Source of the DNA: CAKZML01 sp041571575
GTDB taxonomy: Bacteria > Pseudomonadota > Gammaproteobacteria > Steroidobacterales > BM003
Length of the DNA: 7,923 nucleotides
Reading direction: 5' to 3'
NCBI GenBank assembly: GCA_041571575.1
Contig: JBFFTZ010000112.1
Span: 1-7,923, forward strand
The position numbers and the translations under genes are program-made. The notes below the pieces were generated by a model. It had not been told where the DNA came from and did not search any database. It saw nothing but the letters and a program-made list of their open reading frames with translations. Below, one piece after another: positions 1-6,129 of this stretch (the first letter of the stretch is position 1; every line of letters starts with the position of its first letter).

Positions 1-431
1 AGACTGTGCTCGTCCCGGGAGCGCTTGCCCAGGTAATCCGCAGCACCGAGCAGCAGGCCGAAGCCTATGGTGGTCGCCGCAATCACACTCGGATCACGCA
101 AGGCAGTGGAGACCACATCACTCATGGCAAGGCCAGCCAGCCCAACCGGAATCGTACCCAGCAACACCCCCCAGGCCAGGCGGGAATGCTCGTCCAGTCG
201 CCGGGTAAGCAGGGAACCGAGCCAGGAGCGGGCAAGCTTCTGCACGTCCTGCCTGAAATACAGCAAGACCGCCGTCAGGGTTCCCACGTGTACCGCAACA
301 TCGAAGGCCAGTCCCTGGTCCGGCCAACCCAGGAACCTGGGAACCAGTATCAGGTGGCCGGAACTGGAGATAGGCAGGAACTCAGTCAGCCCCTGGAGCA
401 ACGCCAGCCAAACGGCGTGTAAGGTATCCAT
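1..431 (-). CDS. uppP: Undecaprenyl-diphosphate phosphatase, N-terminal part (cut by window edge)
   Basis: This integral membrane enzyme removes one phosphate from undecaprenyl pyrophosphate, recycling the lipid carrier of peptidoglycan and O-antigen synthesis; overproduction gives bacitracin resistance (old name bacA). Translation from ATG at 431 gives 143 residues before the window ends. Residues 13-27 carry the family motif QGLTEFLPISSSGHL, in which Q13 and E17 form the (E/Q)xxxE catalytic pair. Hydrophobic segments follow near residues 44-59, 86-102 and 116-130. The family is usually about 265-275 residues, so the second conserved motif (PGxSRS) lies beyond the left edge. No in-frame start codon exists in the 25 or so bases upstream of this ATG. 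A GGGGAG stands 12 bases upstream, a somewhat long Shine-Dalgarno spacing. The gene follows the methyltransferase gene on the same strand after 109 bases and may share its transcript. Identity is secure from the motif; the C-terminal half is unseen. Confidence 0.95.
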   Translation of the reverse strand, partial: MDTLHAVWLALLQGLTEFLPISSSGHLILVPRFLGWPDQGLAFDVAVHVGTLTAVLLYFRQDVQKLARSWLGSLLTRRLDEHSRLAWGVLLGTIPVGLAGLAMSDVVSTALRDPSVIAATTIGFGLLLGAADYLGKRSRDEHS

Positions 432-540
432 GCGCGTTCGATACTCCCCTGGTCGCGGCGTTTGGCCACAGATTACCCTAAATGGTTCTCAATGACGCGA
501 CGCGACCGTTTGCCGGTTTCGCATCTGTCAATTCCGTCTT
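432..540. other. Spacer between methyltransferase gene and uppP
   Basis: The spacer is 109 bases. Read on the minus strand it contains a perfect TTGACA (plus positions 522-527), but no acceptable -10 hexamer lies 16-18 bases downstream. No hairpin terminator or T-run follows the methyltransferase stop codon. I therefore see nothing that clearly separates the two genes transcriptionally, and no promoter I would call. Confidence 0.4.
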
Positions 541-1740
541 TTACAGCGTATGGGTCAGGTCACGCATGCCAAATCCCGACAGACAGCGATCCATTCCCCG
601 GGACAGCCCGATAACCTTGAATCGCTCCCCCATCTCACCAGGCAACGTCAGCTTTCTCACCTGGCCTGCCAGGTCAAGGCTCTGTTGAGTCGTGCCGACC
701 GGAGGCTGTTCGAGAAGCCGCTGCAAGCCCGCCGCCATCAGGAAATGCGCCTGGGTCGAAAAACCCATGATCTCCAGGTCATTATTCACTGCGGCCTCCG
801 CCGCCCGGGTGAAATCCACCCAGGCAGTGATGTCCTGTATTCCTGTAAATCGCAAAGGGTCCGGGTGGGCCCGATGGCGATAATGACAAAGCAGGGTTCC
901 GTCGTTGCGTTCCGGGTGGTAGTACTGGGACCGGGGCAGACCATAATCGATCAGCAATATCACGCCCCGCCTTAAGGAGTCGGCCAGTGCTCCCACCCAG
1001 GGTCCCAGTTGGCGGCACAGTTCGGACTCAAACCCCGGGTCCGGCTTTTCCGGAAGGTCCGCGCAAACAGCTTCCCAGTCAGCGATCAGCCCATCGCCTG
1101 CCGGCCTGTCCTGCCAGGCGAAGCCCCCGTCACTGACAACCACGCCCTGAACCAGCAGCCCTTCAGGGGCCAGGCGGATACGCTCCACCGGCAAGGCGTC
1201 CATCACCTCATTGGCAACAATCACCCCGTCGAACTGTTCCGGCAAGGCATCCAGCCAGCGGACCCGACGGGCCAACTCCGGCGCCGCTTCGGCCAGGAAC
1301 TGTTGCTGGCGCCGCCGCAGGTCCGCGCTGACCTCCAGGATCAGGTACTCACCGGGAAGACAATCCTGCCGGGCCATTTGCCTGAGAATATCCGCCGCCA
1401 TGGCACCGGAACCGGCTCCCAATTCCAACACATCGCCGCCGCCGATTTGCTCCAGGGCCTCACAGACCTGGCCGGCAAGACAGCACGAAAACAGGGAAGA
1501 AATTTCCGGGGCGGTAACGAAGTCGCCCTCTTTGCCCAGCTTTGCGGCCCCGGCGCTGTAATACCCCAGGCCCGGCGCATACAGGGCCAGTTCCATGAAC
1601 CGGGCGAAACTGATCCACCCGCCTGACTGCTCAATGACTTGGCGAATATGGGCTTCGAGTTTTTGACTGTGAGCCAGGGCGTCGCCATCCGGCGGCGGCA
1701 AATCCGGACTCGAGTTTTGCTGGCTTGATATGTCGCGCAC
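541..1740 (-). CDS. SAM-dependent methyltransferase, MidA/NDUFAF7 family (COG1565)
   Basis: The product is 399 residues, close to the usual 380-400 for this family. Family marks in order: N-terminal GGWISFARFMELALYAPGLG (40-59), GDFVTAPEIS (72-81), the SAM-binding motif I ELGAGSG (106-112), ANEVMDALPVER (176-187), IDYG (264-267), GTLLCHYRHR (281-290) and the C-terminal MGERFKVIGLSRG (370-382). The mitochondrial relative NDUFAF7 dimethylates an arginine of the complex I subunit NDUFS2. The substrate of bacterial members is not established to my knowledge, so a protein-arginine target is inference only. The start is GTG at 1740; no ATG, GTG or TTG is in frame between it and the upstream TAG, and the next internal start candidates fall inside conserved sequence. 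No good Shine-Dalgarno precedes it, so translation may be weak. It is divergent from the pteridine reductase gene and upstream of uppP on the same strand. Confidence 0.9.
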   Translation of the reverse strand: MRDISSQQNSSPDLPPPDGDALAHSQKLEAHIRQVIEQSGGWISFARFMELALYAPGLGYYSAGAAKLGKEGDFVTAPEISSLFSCCLAGQVCEALEQIGGGDVLELGAGSGAMAADILRQMARQDCLPGEYLILEVSADLRRRQQQFLAEAAPELARRVRWLDALPEQFDGVIVANEVMDALPVERIRLAPEGLLVQGVVVSDGGFAWQDRPAGDGLIADWEAVCADLPEKPDPGFESELCRQLGPWVGALADSLRRGVILLIDYGLPRSQYYHPERNDGTLLCHYRHRAHPDPLRFTGIQDITAWVDFTRAAEAAVNNDLEIMGFSTQAHFLMAAGLQRLLEQPPVGTTQQSLDLAGQVRKLTLPGEMGERFKVIGLSRGMDRCLSGFGMRDLTHTL

Positions 1741-1914
1741 GGTCTTGGGCCTGAATCGACGGGTAACTGGCTGGGTACTCTACTGCCTGCACGCGGCTTA
1801 TTCCAGAATCGCGATTCCCGGACAGCCATGCTGCTATCCTGTTGACAGGGGCGAACCGTCACGCTGTTCGGACCGCTCCGTTCCAGTATCAATCGCCATG
1901 TCCAGGACGGGCCA
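1741..1914. other. Divergent intergenic region, methyltransferase / pteridine reductase
   Basis: This 174-base spacer must drive both flanking genes. It holds a perfect 12-base palindrome, GAATCGCGATTC, at 1806-1817, and an imperfect dyad, CCTGTTGACAGG, at 1838-1849 (10 of 12 positions symmetric). The second dyad contains a consensus -35 hexamer TTGACA at 1842-1847 in the plus direction, but the sequence 16-18 bases downstream (around TGTTCG, 1865-1870) is a poor -10. No convincing promoter is seen for the methyltransferase direction. A 62-codon open frame (1730-1918) crosses the spacer but has no recognisable features and is probably chance. Confidence 0.4.
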
Positions 1915-2664
1915 ATGACTAGTCAAGCACTACAGAACAAAACCATATTTATCACCGGCGGGGCCAAGAGGATAGGCGCCGCCATGGCACGCAGCTTTCA
2001 CGCCAACGGCGCGCAACTGGTCCTGCACTATCGCAATTCGGCAGCACAGGCACAGGCCCTGGCCGATGAATTTCTCGCGGATCGACCTGAGTCGGTGGTT
2101 CTGCTACAGGCCGATCTGTTGGATACGAAAGACCTTGGGCGGGTCGCCAGGGAGGCCGAACAGGCTTTCGGCGGACTGGATGTGCTGATTAACAACGCCA
2201 GCAGTTTCTACCCCACGCCACTGGGCACCGTTACTGAAGAGCAATGGGACGACTTGCTGGGAAGCAATCTCAAGGCGCCGTTTTTTCTTGCCCAGGCCCT
2301 GGCCCCGGCGCTGAAAAAAAATCGGGGAATGATCCTGAACATGGCCGATATCCATGGCCGGCGCCCCCTGGCTCAACATACTGTTTACTGCATCGCCAAG
2401 GCCGGACTGTCCATGCTTACCCTGAGCCTGGCCAGGGAACTGGGGCCCGAGGTTAGGGTCAATGCCATCGCGCCCGGTGCCATACTGTGGCCGGAAGCCC
2501 AGGTGGACTCCGAAGAGCGCGAGCAGATCATCAGGCAAATCCCCCTGGCCCGCAGTGGAACACCCGAGGACATCGCTCAAACCGCGCTGTTCTACATTTC
2601 TGCTGCCCCGTATGTCACCGGCCAGGTCCTGGCAGTGGACGGCGGGCGCAGCCTGGGCTGGTAA
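1915..2664 (+). CDS. Pteridine reductase, SDR family (FolM-like)
   Basis: This cytoplasmic NADPH-dependent short-chain dehydrogenase/reductase is 249 residues. Pteridine reductases reduce dihydropterins such as dihydromonapterin, and weakly dihydrofolate, to the tetrahydro forms. The glycine-rich cofactor motif is TGGAKRIG (14-21); the arginine in TGxxxRxG and the HYR at 38-40 are typical of the pteridine reductase branch rather than FabG. The structural motif NNASSF is at 93-98. The catalytic set is D145, Y158 and K162 (YCIAK); an aspartate where classical SDRs have serine is the PTR1-type Asp-Tyr-Lys triad. The motif APGAILWPE (186-194) is also characteristic of the branch. The ATG at 1915 has AGGA at 1904-1907, seven bases upstream. 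It stands alone on the plus strand, ending at a terminator shared with the convergent protease gene. FolM orthology in the strict sense is not proven; another dihydropterin substrate is possible. Confidence 0.88.
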   Translation: MTSQALQNKTIFITGGAKRIGAAMARSFHANGAQLVLHYRNSAAQAQALADEFLADRPESVVLLQADLLDTKDLGRVAREAEQAFGGLDVLINNASSFYPTPLGTVTEEQWDDLLGSNLKAPFFLAQALAPALKKNRGMILNMADIHGRRPLAQHTVYCIAKAGLSMLTLSLARELGPEVRVNAIAPGAILWPEAQVDSEEREQIIRQIPLARSGTPEDIAQTALFYISAAPYVTGQVLAVDGGRSLGW

Positions 2665-2675
2665 AAGTCGCCCAT

Positions 2676-2702
2676 AAAAAAGGGGCGCCGAGGCGCCCCT
2701 TT
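2676..2702. terminator. Bidirectional rho-independent terminator
   Basis: GGGGCGC (2682-2688) pairs with GCGCCCC (2693-2699) around a four-base loop, and AAA/TTT extends the stem on both sides to 10 pairs. On the minus strand the stem is followed by six T (complement of A 2676-2681), a canonical terminator for the protease gene ending at 2721. On the plus strand only three T follow, so termination of the pteridine reductase transcript is probably weaker. It lies between two convergent genes. Confidence 0.88.
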
Positions 2703-2720
2703 CCATCGTTAGCCCGGGAG

Positions 2721-4082
2721 CTACTGATAGCTCTGCGCTACATCCTTGTAGCTCATACCCCGGGTCAGTTCCTGCAATTGGCGCTGCTTGCTCAAGAGGG
2801 CAGGAGTATCCCCGGCAGCAACCGGACAGGCACCGGTCTCTACCCAGGCCAGGGCAGCAGCCAACGAATCTTCCATAGGATCGCCAAAAGCATAATCCGG
2901 ATTGTCGCCAGCCTCACAGGTGGGCGCGAACCCGTCGAAGTAATCGCTGGTGCCTGCGCCGTTGACGACCTTGAAGGTCACCGGCCGCAGAACCTGGTCG
3001 CAGAATGTAAACCCGTAAGACCCTACCGGCTTGCCATAGCTGGTCGATCCAACCGAGGCTGTCTCCACCCACGGGATCATGCCATTGAGAACCATTTCGC
3101 TAGCCGAGGCGGAACCACCGGTGGTGATGAACACGACCCTGTCCAGGACTGCCAGGCTCTCGGTTATCGTACTGAAGTAGGTCGAGAAATTGTTGCCTGA
3201 ATTCTGGCTGTTGAATACCTCCTGGAAGTACAGGTTCCCTGGCACCACTCTGCCCAACATCAGGTTGCCAAGGTATTCCGCTACCGACACCAGACCACCA
3301 CTGTTGTAGCGCACGTCCACCACCAGGTTGGTCACACCCTGTGCATTGAATGCAACGAAGGCCTCCCTCAACTCCTCAAACGAAGGGTTGGCGAAGGATC
3401 GGAAATTCAGATAGCCGGTGATCCTGCCATTGAGGTTAAACACGTCGTACAGGGCCACCGTTGAGAACTGGATGTACTCCTTGGTCATGGTGGCCGAACC
3501 GGTCACCCCCTGGGGATCCACGTAGTCCAACTGCACTACGACCCCGGGGTCCCTGGGACCAAAGGCATCGGAGATCGCCGACACCTCGTCGGTTCCGGCG
3601 GCAATCGCGGCGGCAATAATGTCGTCAGTGGACACACCATCGATGGCGGTAATACGCAGGCCTCTTCTCAGACCTGCCAAGGAGGCGGGAGTCTGCAATT
3701 CCCCAGGGAATTCACCGAACACCTGCATCAGGCGCACATCGTTACCCGGCAGCAACTGAAAACTGAATCCCATTCCGGCGTAGGTGGCAGATTGAAATTC
3801 GTCTTCTTCCTGCTGGGACCATACGTAGCTGAAGCGATCTGTAGGAATAACGTCGGCAACCAGGTCATCAAGGAACACATGGATATCGTCAAAGGCTAAC
3901 GGATCAGAATCCCTGAGTTGATCATCAAATAAATACCAGACCTCCATGGTCGCCTTGATGGTCGCGTTTTGTCCGCCAACAGAGCACTCCCCCGAACCTA
4001 CAGCGTTGCCTGAACTGCCACCACCGCATCCTGCGAGTGCCAACAGACCAACCGTACAAATCAAGCCGACTATGCGTTTCAT
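2721..4082 (-). CDS. S41-family (C-terminal processing type) serine protease, lipoprotein
   Basis: The product is 453 residues. It starts with a lipoprotein signal: K2-R3, a hydrophobic core, and the lipobox LAGC with lipidated C19. The residue after it is glycine, not aspartate, so outer-membrane sorting is likely in a gammaproteobacterium. A PDZ-like part spans roughly 100-200 (YAGMGFSF at 101-108, GLRRGLRITAIDGV at 137-150). The S41 core follows: VVDVRYNSGG (254-263), GGSASASE (322-329) with predicted nucleophile S326, and SYGKPVG with K351. The 25-residue Ser-Lys spacing equals that of E. coli Prc, so the dyad looks intact. Four further cysteines (C33, C361, C389, C419) could form disulfides in the periplasm. 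The substrate is unknown. GGAG lies 10 bases upstream of the ATG. The gene follows folK on the same strand after 55 bases; co-transcription is possible but not shown. A terminator follows. Confidence 0.9.
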   Translation of the reverse strand: MKRIVGLICTVGLLALAGCGGGSSGNAVGSGECSVGGQNATIKATMEVWYLFDDQLRDSDPLAFDDIHVFLDDLVADVIPTDRFSYVWSQQEEDEFQSATYAGMGFSFQLLPGNDVRLMQVFGEFPGELQTPASLAGLRRGLRITAIDGVSTDDIIAAAIAAGTDEVSAISDAFGPRDPGVVVQLDYVDPQGVTGSATMTKEYIQFSTVALYDVFNLNGRITGYLNFRSFANPSFEELREAFVAFNAQGVTNLVVDVRYNSGGLVSVAEYLGNLMLGRVVPGNLYFQEVFNSQNSGNNFSTYFSTITESLAVLDRVVFITTGGSASASEMVLNGMIPWVETASVGSTSYGKPVGSYGFTFCDQVLRPVTFKVVNGAGTSDYFDGFAPTCEAGDNPDYAFGDPMEDSLAAALAWVETGACPVAAGDTPALLSKQRQLQELTRGMSYKDVAQSYQ

Positions 4083-4137
4083 GAGCTTCCAACTCCATGC
4101 ATCTTTAAAAAAAAGCTATTTTAACCGATTTCGAGTT
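4083..4137 (-). other. folK / S41 protease gene spacer
   Basis: The 55-base spacer is AT-rich. Read on the minus strand it contains TAAAAT, a five-of-six match to a -10 box, followed by a run of eight T (complement of 4107-4114). There is no recognisable -35 at the right distance and no stem strong enough before the T-run to call a terminator. The spacer could hold a separate promoter for the protease or simply be read through; I cannot decide. Confidence 0.3.
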
Positions 4138-4620
4138 TCACCATGGCATGGAAACCGTTTCCATTGCCGGCATGTCGTCACGTTTTTCCAACCACAAATC
4201 CTGAAAGGTTTTCCCCAAGATTGGGTGCTTTCTCATGGGAGAAAGCTCCGCCAACGGGCCCAAAACAAATCCATACTCCAGAATCTCGGGGCGCGGCAGG
4301 GGGGGCGTGTCATGAATCTCGTCGCCATACAGCAGCAGGTCCAGGTCCATGGTCCGGGGACCAAAGCGCGTGTCATTACGGCTCCGGCCACACAGAACCT
4401 CGATTTCCCCCAGGGCCGCCATCAAGTCGTCCAGTGCCATATCGGTGCGCCAACTAACTACCATATTCAGAAAGGCATCCCCGTCGAAACCCACCGCTTC
4501 GGTCCGCAGCACCTTGGACCGACGCACCGATCCGAAGCGGGTATCCATCTCCCTGATGGCCCTGACAAAGTTCATCTCGGGGTCGACATTGCTACCGACC
4601 CCAACAAAGACTTCAGGCAT
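4138..4620 (-). CDS. folK: 6-hydroxymethyl-7,8-dihydropterin pyrophosphokinase (HPPK), variant form
   Basis: HPPK transfers pyrophosphate from ATP to 6-hydroxymethyl-dihydropterin, the step before dihydropteroate synthase in folate synthesis. The product is 160 residues, a normal length. It begins VGVGSN (6-11) and carries the family signature RFGPRTMDLDLLL (85-97). Aligned with E. coli HPPK from memory, R79, R81, R85, R89 and the metal-binding D92 and D94 match R82, R84, R88, R92, D95 and D97, while W89 is F86 here. In the following loop, which is two residues shorter, E. coli H115 and R121 appear as R110 and Y116 (PRPEILEYGFVL). The start ATG overlaps the end of folB by eight bases (4613-4620), so the two are translationally coupled. 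No separate Shine-Dalgarno is obvious. It may be a second, folB-linked HPPK, with another folK elsewhere in the genome. The family is certain; full activity is not. Confidence 0.9.
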   Translation of the reverse strand: MPEVFVGVGSNVDPEMNFVRAIREMDTRFGSVRRSKVLRTEAVGFDGDAFLNMVVSWRTDMALDDLMAALGEIEVLCGRSRNDTRFGPRTMDLDLLLYGDEIHDTPPLPRPEILEYGFVLGPLAELSPMRKHPILGKTFQDLWLEKRDDMPAMETVSMPW

Positions 4621-4999
4621 CTTCGCTCTCCCGGGTTCGTTCGATCAGGATCCCAACTTCCCTGGAGCCGCGAATCGCACCGGGCTTACTCAGCCTCACC
4701 CTTACCCAGGGCACACCAAATTCATCCGTAACAATTCCGGCTATCCGCTCGGCCATAGTTTCCACAAGCTGAAAACTGGACTGCTCGACAAATTCAATGA
4801 TCCGCTTGGCGACACTCTTGTAATCCAGGGTGTCCTCAATAGAATCCGACGCGGCAGCCTTTCGTATATCCGTGGCCATTTCCAGGTCAATAGCGACCGT
4901 CTGCTTGATCGCGCGCTCCCAGTCCCAGATACCTATCACGGTCTGGACCCTCAGGTCGCTGAGAAAAATAATGTCTCGTGCTTGCTGCGTTGCAGGCAT
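4613..4999 (-). CDS. folB: Dihydroneopterin aldolase
   Basis: FolB cleaves 7,8-dihydroneopterin to 6-hydroxymethyl-7,8-dihydropterin, the substrate of the FolK encoded immediately downstream. The product is 128 residues, near the usual 115-125. Family features: IGIWDWERAIKQ (22-33) with E28, LDYKSVAKRI (58-67) with Y60, FQLVETMAERIA (76-87) with E80, and VRLSKPGAIRG (101-111) with K105. These fit the active-site Glu, Tyr, Glu and Lys of S. aureus FolB at near-constant offset. The closely spaced DWER, FQLVET and LSKPGA motifs resemble pseudomonad FolB rather than FolX. The ATG at 4999 is preceded by AAAGGAG ten bases upstream, sitting directly beside the tsaD stop codon with a 15-base gap or less, so tsaD, folB and folK very likely share one mRNA. 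plsY, which neighbours folB in E. coli and Pseudomonas, is absent here. Confidence 0.95.
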   Translation of the reverse strand: MPATQQARDIIFLSDLRVQTVIGIWDWERAIKQTVAIDLEMATDIRKAAASDSIEDTLDYKSVAKRIIEFVEQSSFQLVETMAERIAGIVTDEFGVPWVRVRLSKPGAIRGSREVGILIERTRESEDA

Positions 5000-5014
5000 A
5001 AGGCGTTGTCTCCT

Positions 5015-6040
5015 TTAGTTATTAGCCGTCAGTGGTGGCAACTCGGTCAATGGCCAGCGGGCCCTGGCCTGCATTGGACAGTCGTCCGCCTGGCCGGCTG
5101 CAAGACGCAAGTGTCCTGCAAAGGCGATCATTGCGCCATTGTCGGTGCAAAACTCCAGTCGCGGGTAATAAGCCTGGCCACCCATCGCGGTAACTTTCTT
5201 TTTGAGCTGTTCACGCAGCGCCCGATTGGCGCCCACGCCACCGGCCACCACCACCCGGTTCAACCCGGTCTGCTCCAGGGCTTTAACGGTCTTGCCAACC
5301 AGGGTATCTACCACCGCATCCTGGAAGCCCCTTGCCACGTTGGCGCGGGTTTTCTCCGTCATCTCCAGATCCCGCGTGGCGATCACCACGGCTGTCTTGA
5401 GACCACTGAAACTGAACTCCAGTCCGGGTTTGTTCAGCATGGGACGAGGAAAAACGAAGACACCGGGTCGACCGCTTTCCGCCAGCTTCGCCAGGGCAGG
5501 CCCACCGGGATAGGGCAATCCCAACAGTTTTGCGGTCTTGTCAAAGGCCTCTCCCGCCGCATCATCAAGGGTCTCCCCCAGGGTGCGGTACTGGCCAACC
5601 CCCCTCACTTCCACCAGCATGCTGTGGCCACCGGAGACCAGCAGGGCCACAAATGGCATTTGCGGCGCCGGATCTTCCAGCATGGAGGCCAGCAGGTGCC
5701 CCTCCATATGGTGCACACCCAGCGCGGGCACGCCCCAGGAGCGGGCCAGGCCAGTGGCCACGCTGCAACCCACCATCAGCGCGCCAATCAGCCCGGGCCC
5801 GGAGGTATAGGCAATGCCGTCCATGTCTCCACGGGTGCTTCCCGAACTCTCCATCACTCTCTTGATAAGGGGGACGAGCTTCCTGACATGGTCACGGGAG
5901 GCCAATTCCGGCACGACGCCGCCGAAATCCGCATGCAAGCGGACCTGGCTGTACAATTCATGGGCCATAAGGCCTTTTTCGCTGTCGTACACCGCCACGC
6001 CGGTCTCGTCACAAGACGTTTCTATTCCCAGTATTCTCAA
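5015..6040 (-). CDS. tsaD: tRNA N6-adenosine threonylcarbamoyltransferase
   Basis: TsaD, with TsaB and TsaE, transfers the threonylcarbamoyl group from TC-AMP to A37 of tRNAs reading ANN codons (t6A). From a TTG at 6040 the product is 341 residues (E. coli: 337). The start is chosen because conserved sequence begins at once (RILGIETSCDETG, 2-14) and GGAGGG (complement of 6047-6052) lies six bases upstream. A longer frame back to an ATG at 6253 would overlap rpsU and add unconserved residues. Motifs: metal-binding HHMEGH with H111 and H115, SGGHS (136-140), GEAFDKTAKLLGL (163-175), FSFSGLKTAV (209-218), AGGVGANRALR (266-276) and FCTDNGAMIA with D300. H111, H115 and D300 have the same numbers as in E. 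coli. The Shine-Dalgarno is part of a small dyad (ACCCTC/GAGGGT, 6046-6058) that might weakly mask it. folB follows within 15 bases. Confidence 0.96.
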   Translation of the reverse strand: MRILGIETSCDETGVAVYDSEKGLMAHELYSQVRLHADFGGVVPELASRDHVRKLVPLIKRVMESSGSTRGDMDGIAYTSGPGLIGALMVGCSVATGLARSWGVPALGVHHMEGHLLASMLEDPAPQMPFVALLVSGGHSMLVEVRGVGQYRTLGETLDDAAGEAFDKTAKLLGLPYPGGPALAKLAESGRPGVFVFPRPMLNKPGLEFSFSGLKTAVVIATRDLEMTEKTRANVARGFQDAVVDTLVGKTVKALEQTGLNRVVVAGGVGANRALREQLKKKVTAMGGQAYYPRLEFCTDNGAMIAFAGHLRLAAGQADDCPMQARARWPLTELPPLTANN

Positions 6041-6046
6041 GAAATA

Positions 6047-6052
6047 CCCTCC
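6047..6052 (-). promoter_or_regulatory. Shine-Dalgarno sequence deciding the tsaD TTG start
   Basis: On the minus strand GGAGGG precedes the TTG at 6040 by six bases. This strong site, with conserved TsaD sequence starting at residue 2, fixes the start far better than any upstream ATG. Confidence 0.85.
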
Positions 6053-6087
6053 GAGGGTGTAAACCAGACCGGATCTGGCCAAAAACT

Positions 6088-6116
6088 TTGCAATTGTACA
6101 GTGCTGCCGGTAGTAT
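6088..6116 (+). promoter_or_regulatory. Candidate sigma70 promoter for rpsU-yqeY-dnaG
   Basis: TTGCAA (6088-6093) and TAGTAT (6111-6116) are separated by exactly 17 bases; each matches the consensus at four of six positions. Transcription would begin near 6123, giving a leader of about 70 bases before rpsU that includes the hairpin at 6130-6159. It is the best candidate I find in the spacer, but each half is weak. Confidence 0.45.
6093..6098 (-). promoter_or_regulatory. Candidate -10 element for tsaD-folB-folK
   Basis: On the minus strand this reads TACAAT, five of six to the consensus. No -35 is recognisable 15-18 bases upstream. It shares one base with the -35 of the candidate rpsU promoter, so the two would compete for RNA polymerase. 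A leader of about 45 bases would contain a small hairpin CCAGA/TCTGG (6064-6078). Confidence 0.3.
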
Positions 6117-6129
6117 ACGCGCCCTTTCC

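Noticed and set aside
522..527. Perfect TTGACA (minus strand) upstream of uppP
   Set aside because: No -10 hexamer at 16-18 bases, so it is not called a promoter.
1009..1626. A 205-codon plus-strand open frame antisense to the methyltransferase gene
   Set aside because: No recognisable domain or good ribosome binding site; the opposite frame has all the conserved motifs.
1341..1892. A 183-codon minus-strand open frame crossing the methyltransferase start
   Set aside because: It is the same strand in another frame, with Arg/Pro/Ser-rich sequence and no family features; its ATG is in the divergent spacer but conserved sequence is in the other frame.
1730..1918. A 62-codon plus-strand frame whose stop overlaps the pteridine reductase start (ATGA)
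   Set aside because: The overlap resembles translational coupling, but the frame begins antisense inside the methyltransferase gene, lacks a Shine-Dalgarno and has no recognisable sequence.
4101..4130. Run of eight A (T on the minus strand) after folK as a terminator
   Set aside because: No GC-rich stem precedes the T-run; only weak AT pairs can form.
4148..4164. Inverted repeat ATGGAAAC/GTTTCCAT near the end of folK
   Set aside because: The one-base centre does not allow a stable hairpin, and it lies in coding sequence (METVSM) with no sign of terminator function.
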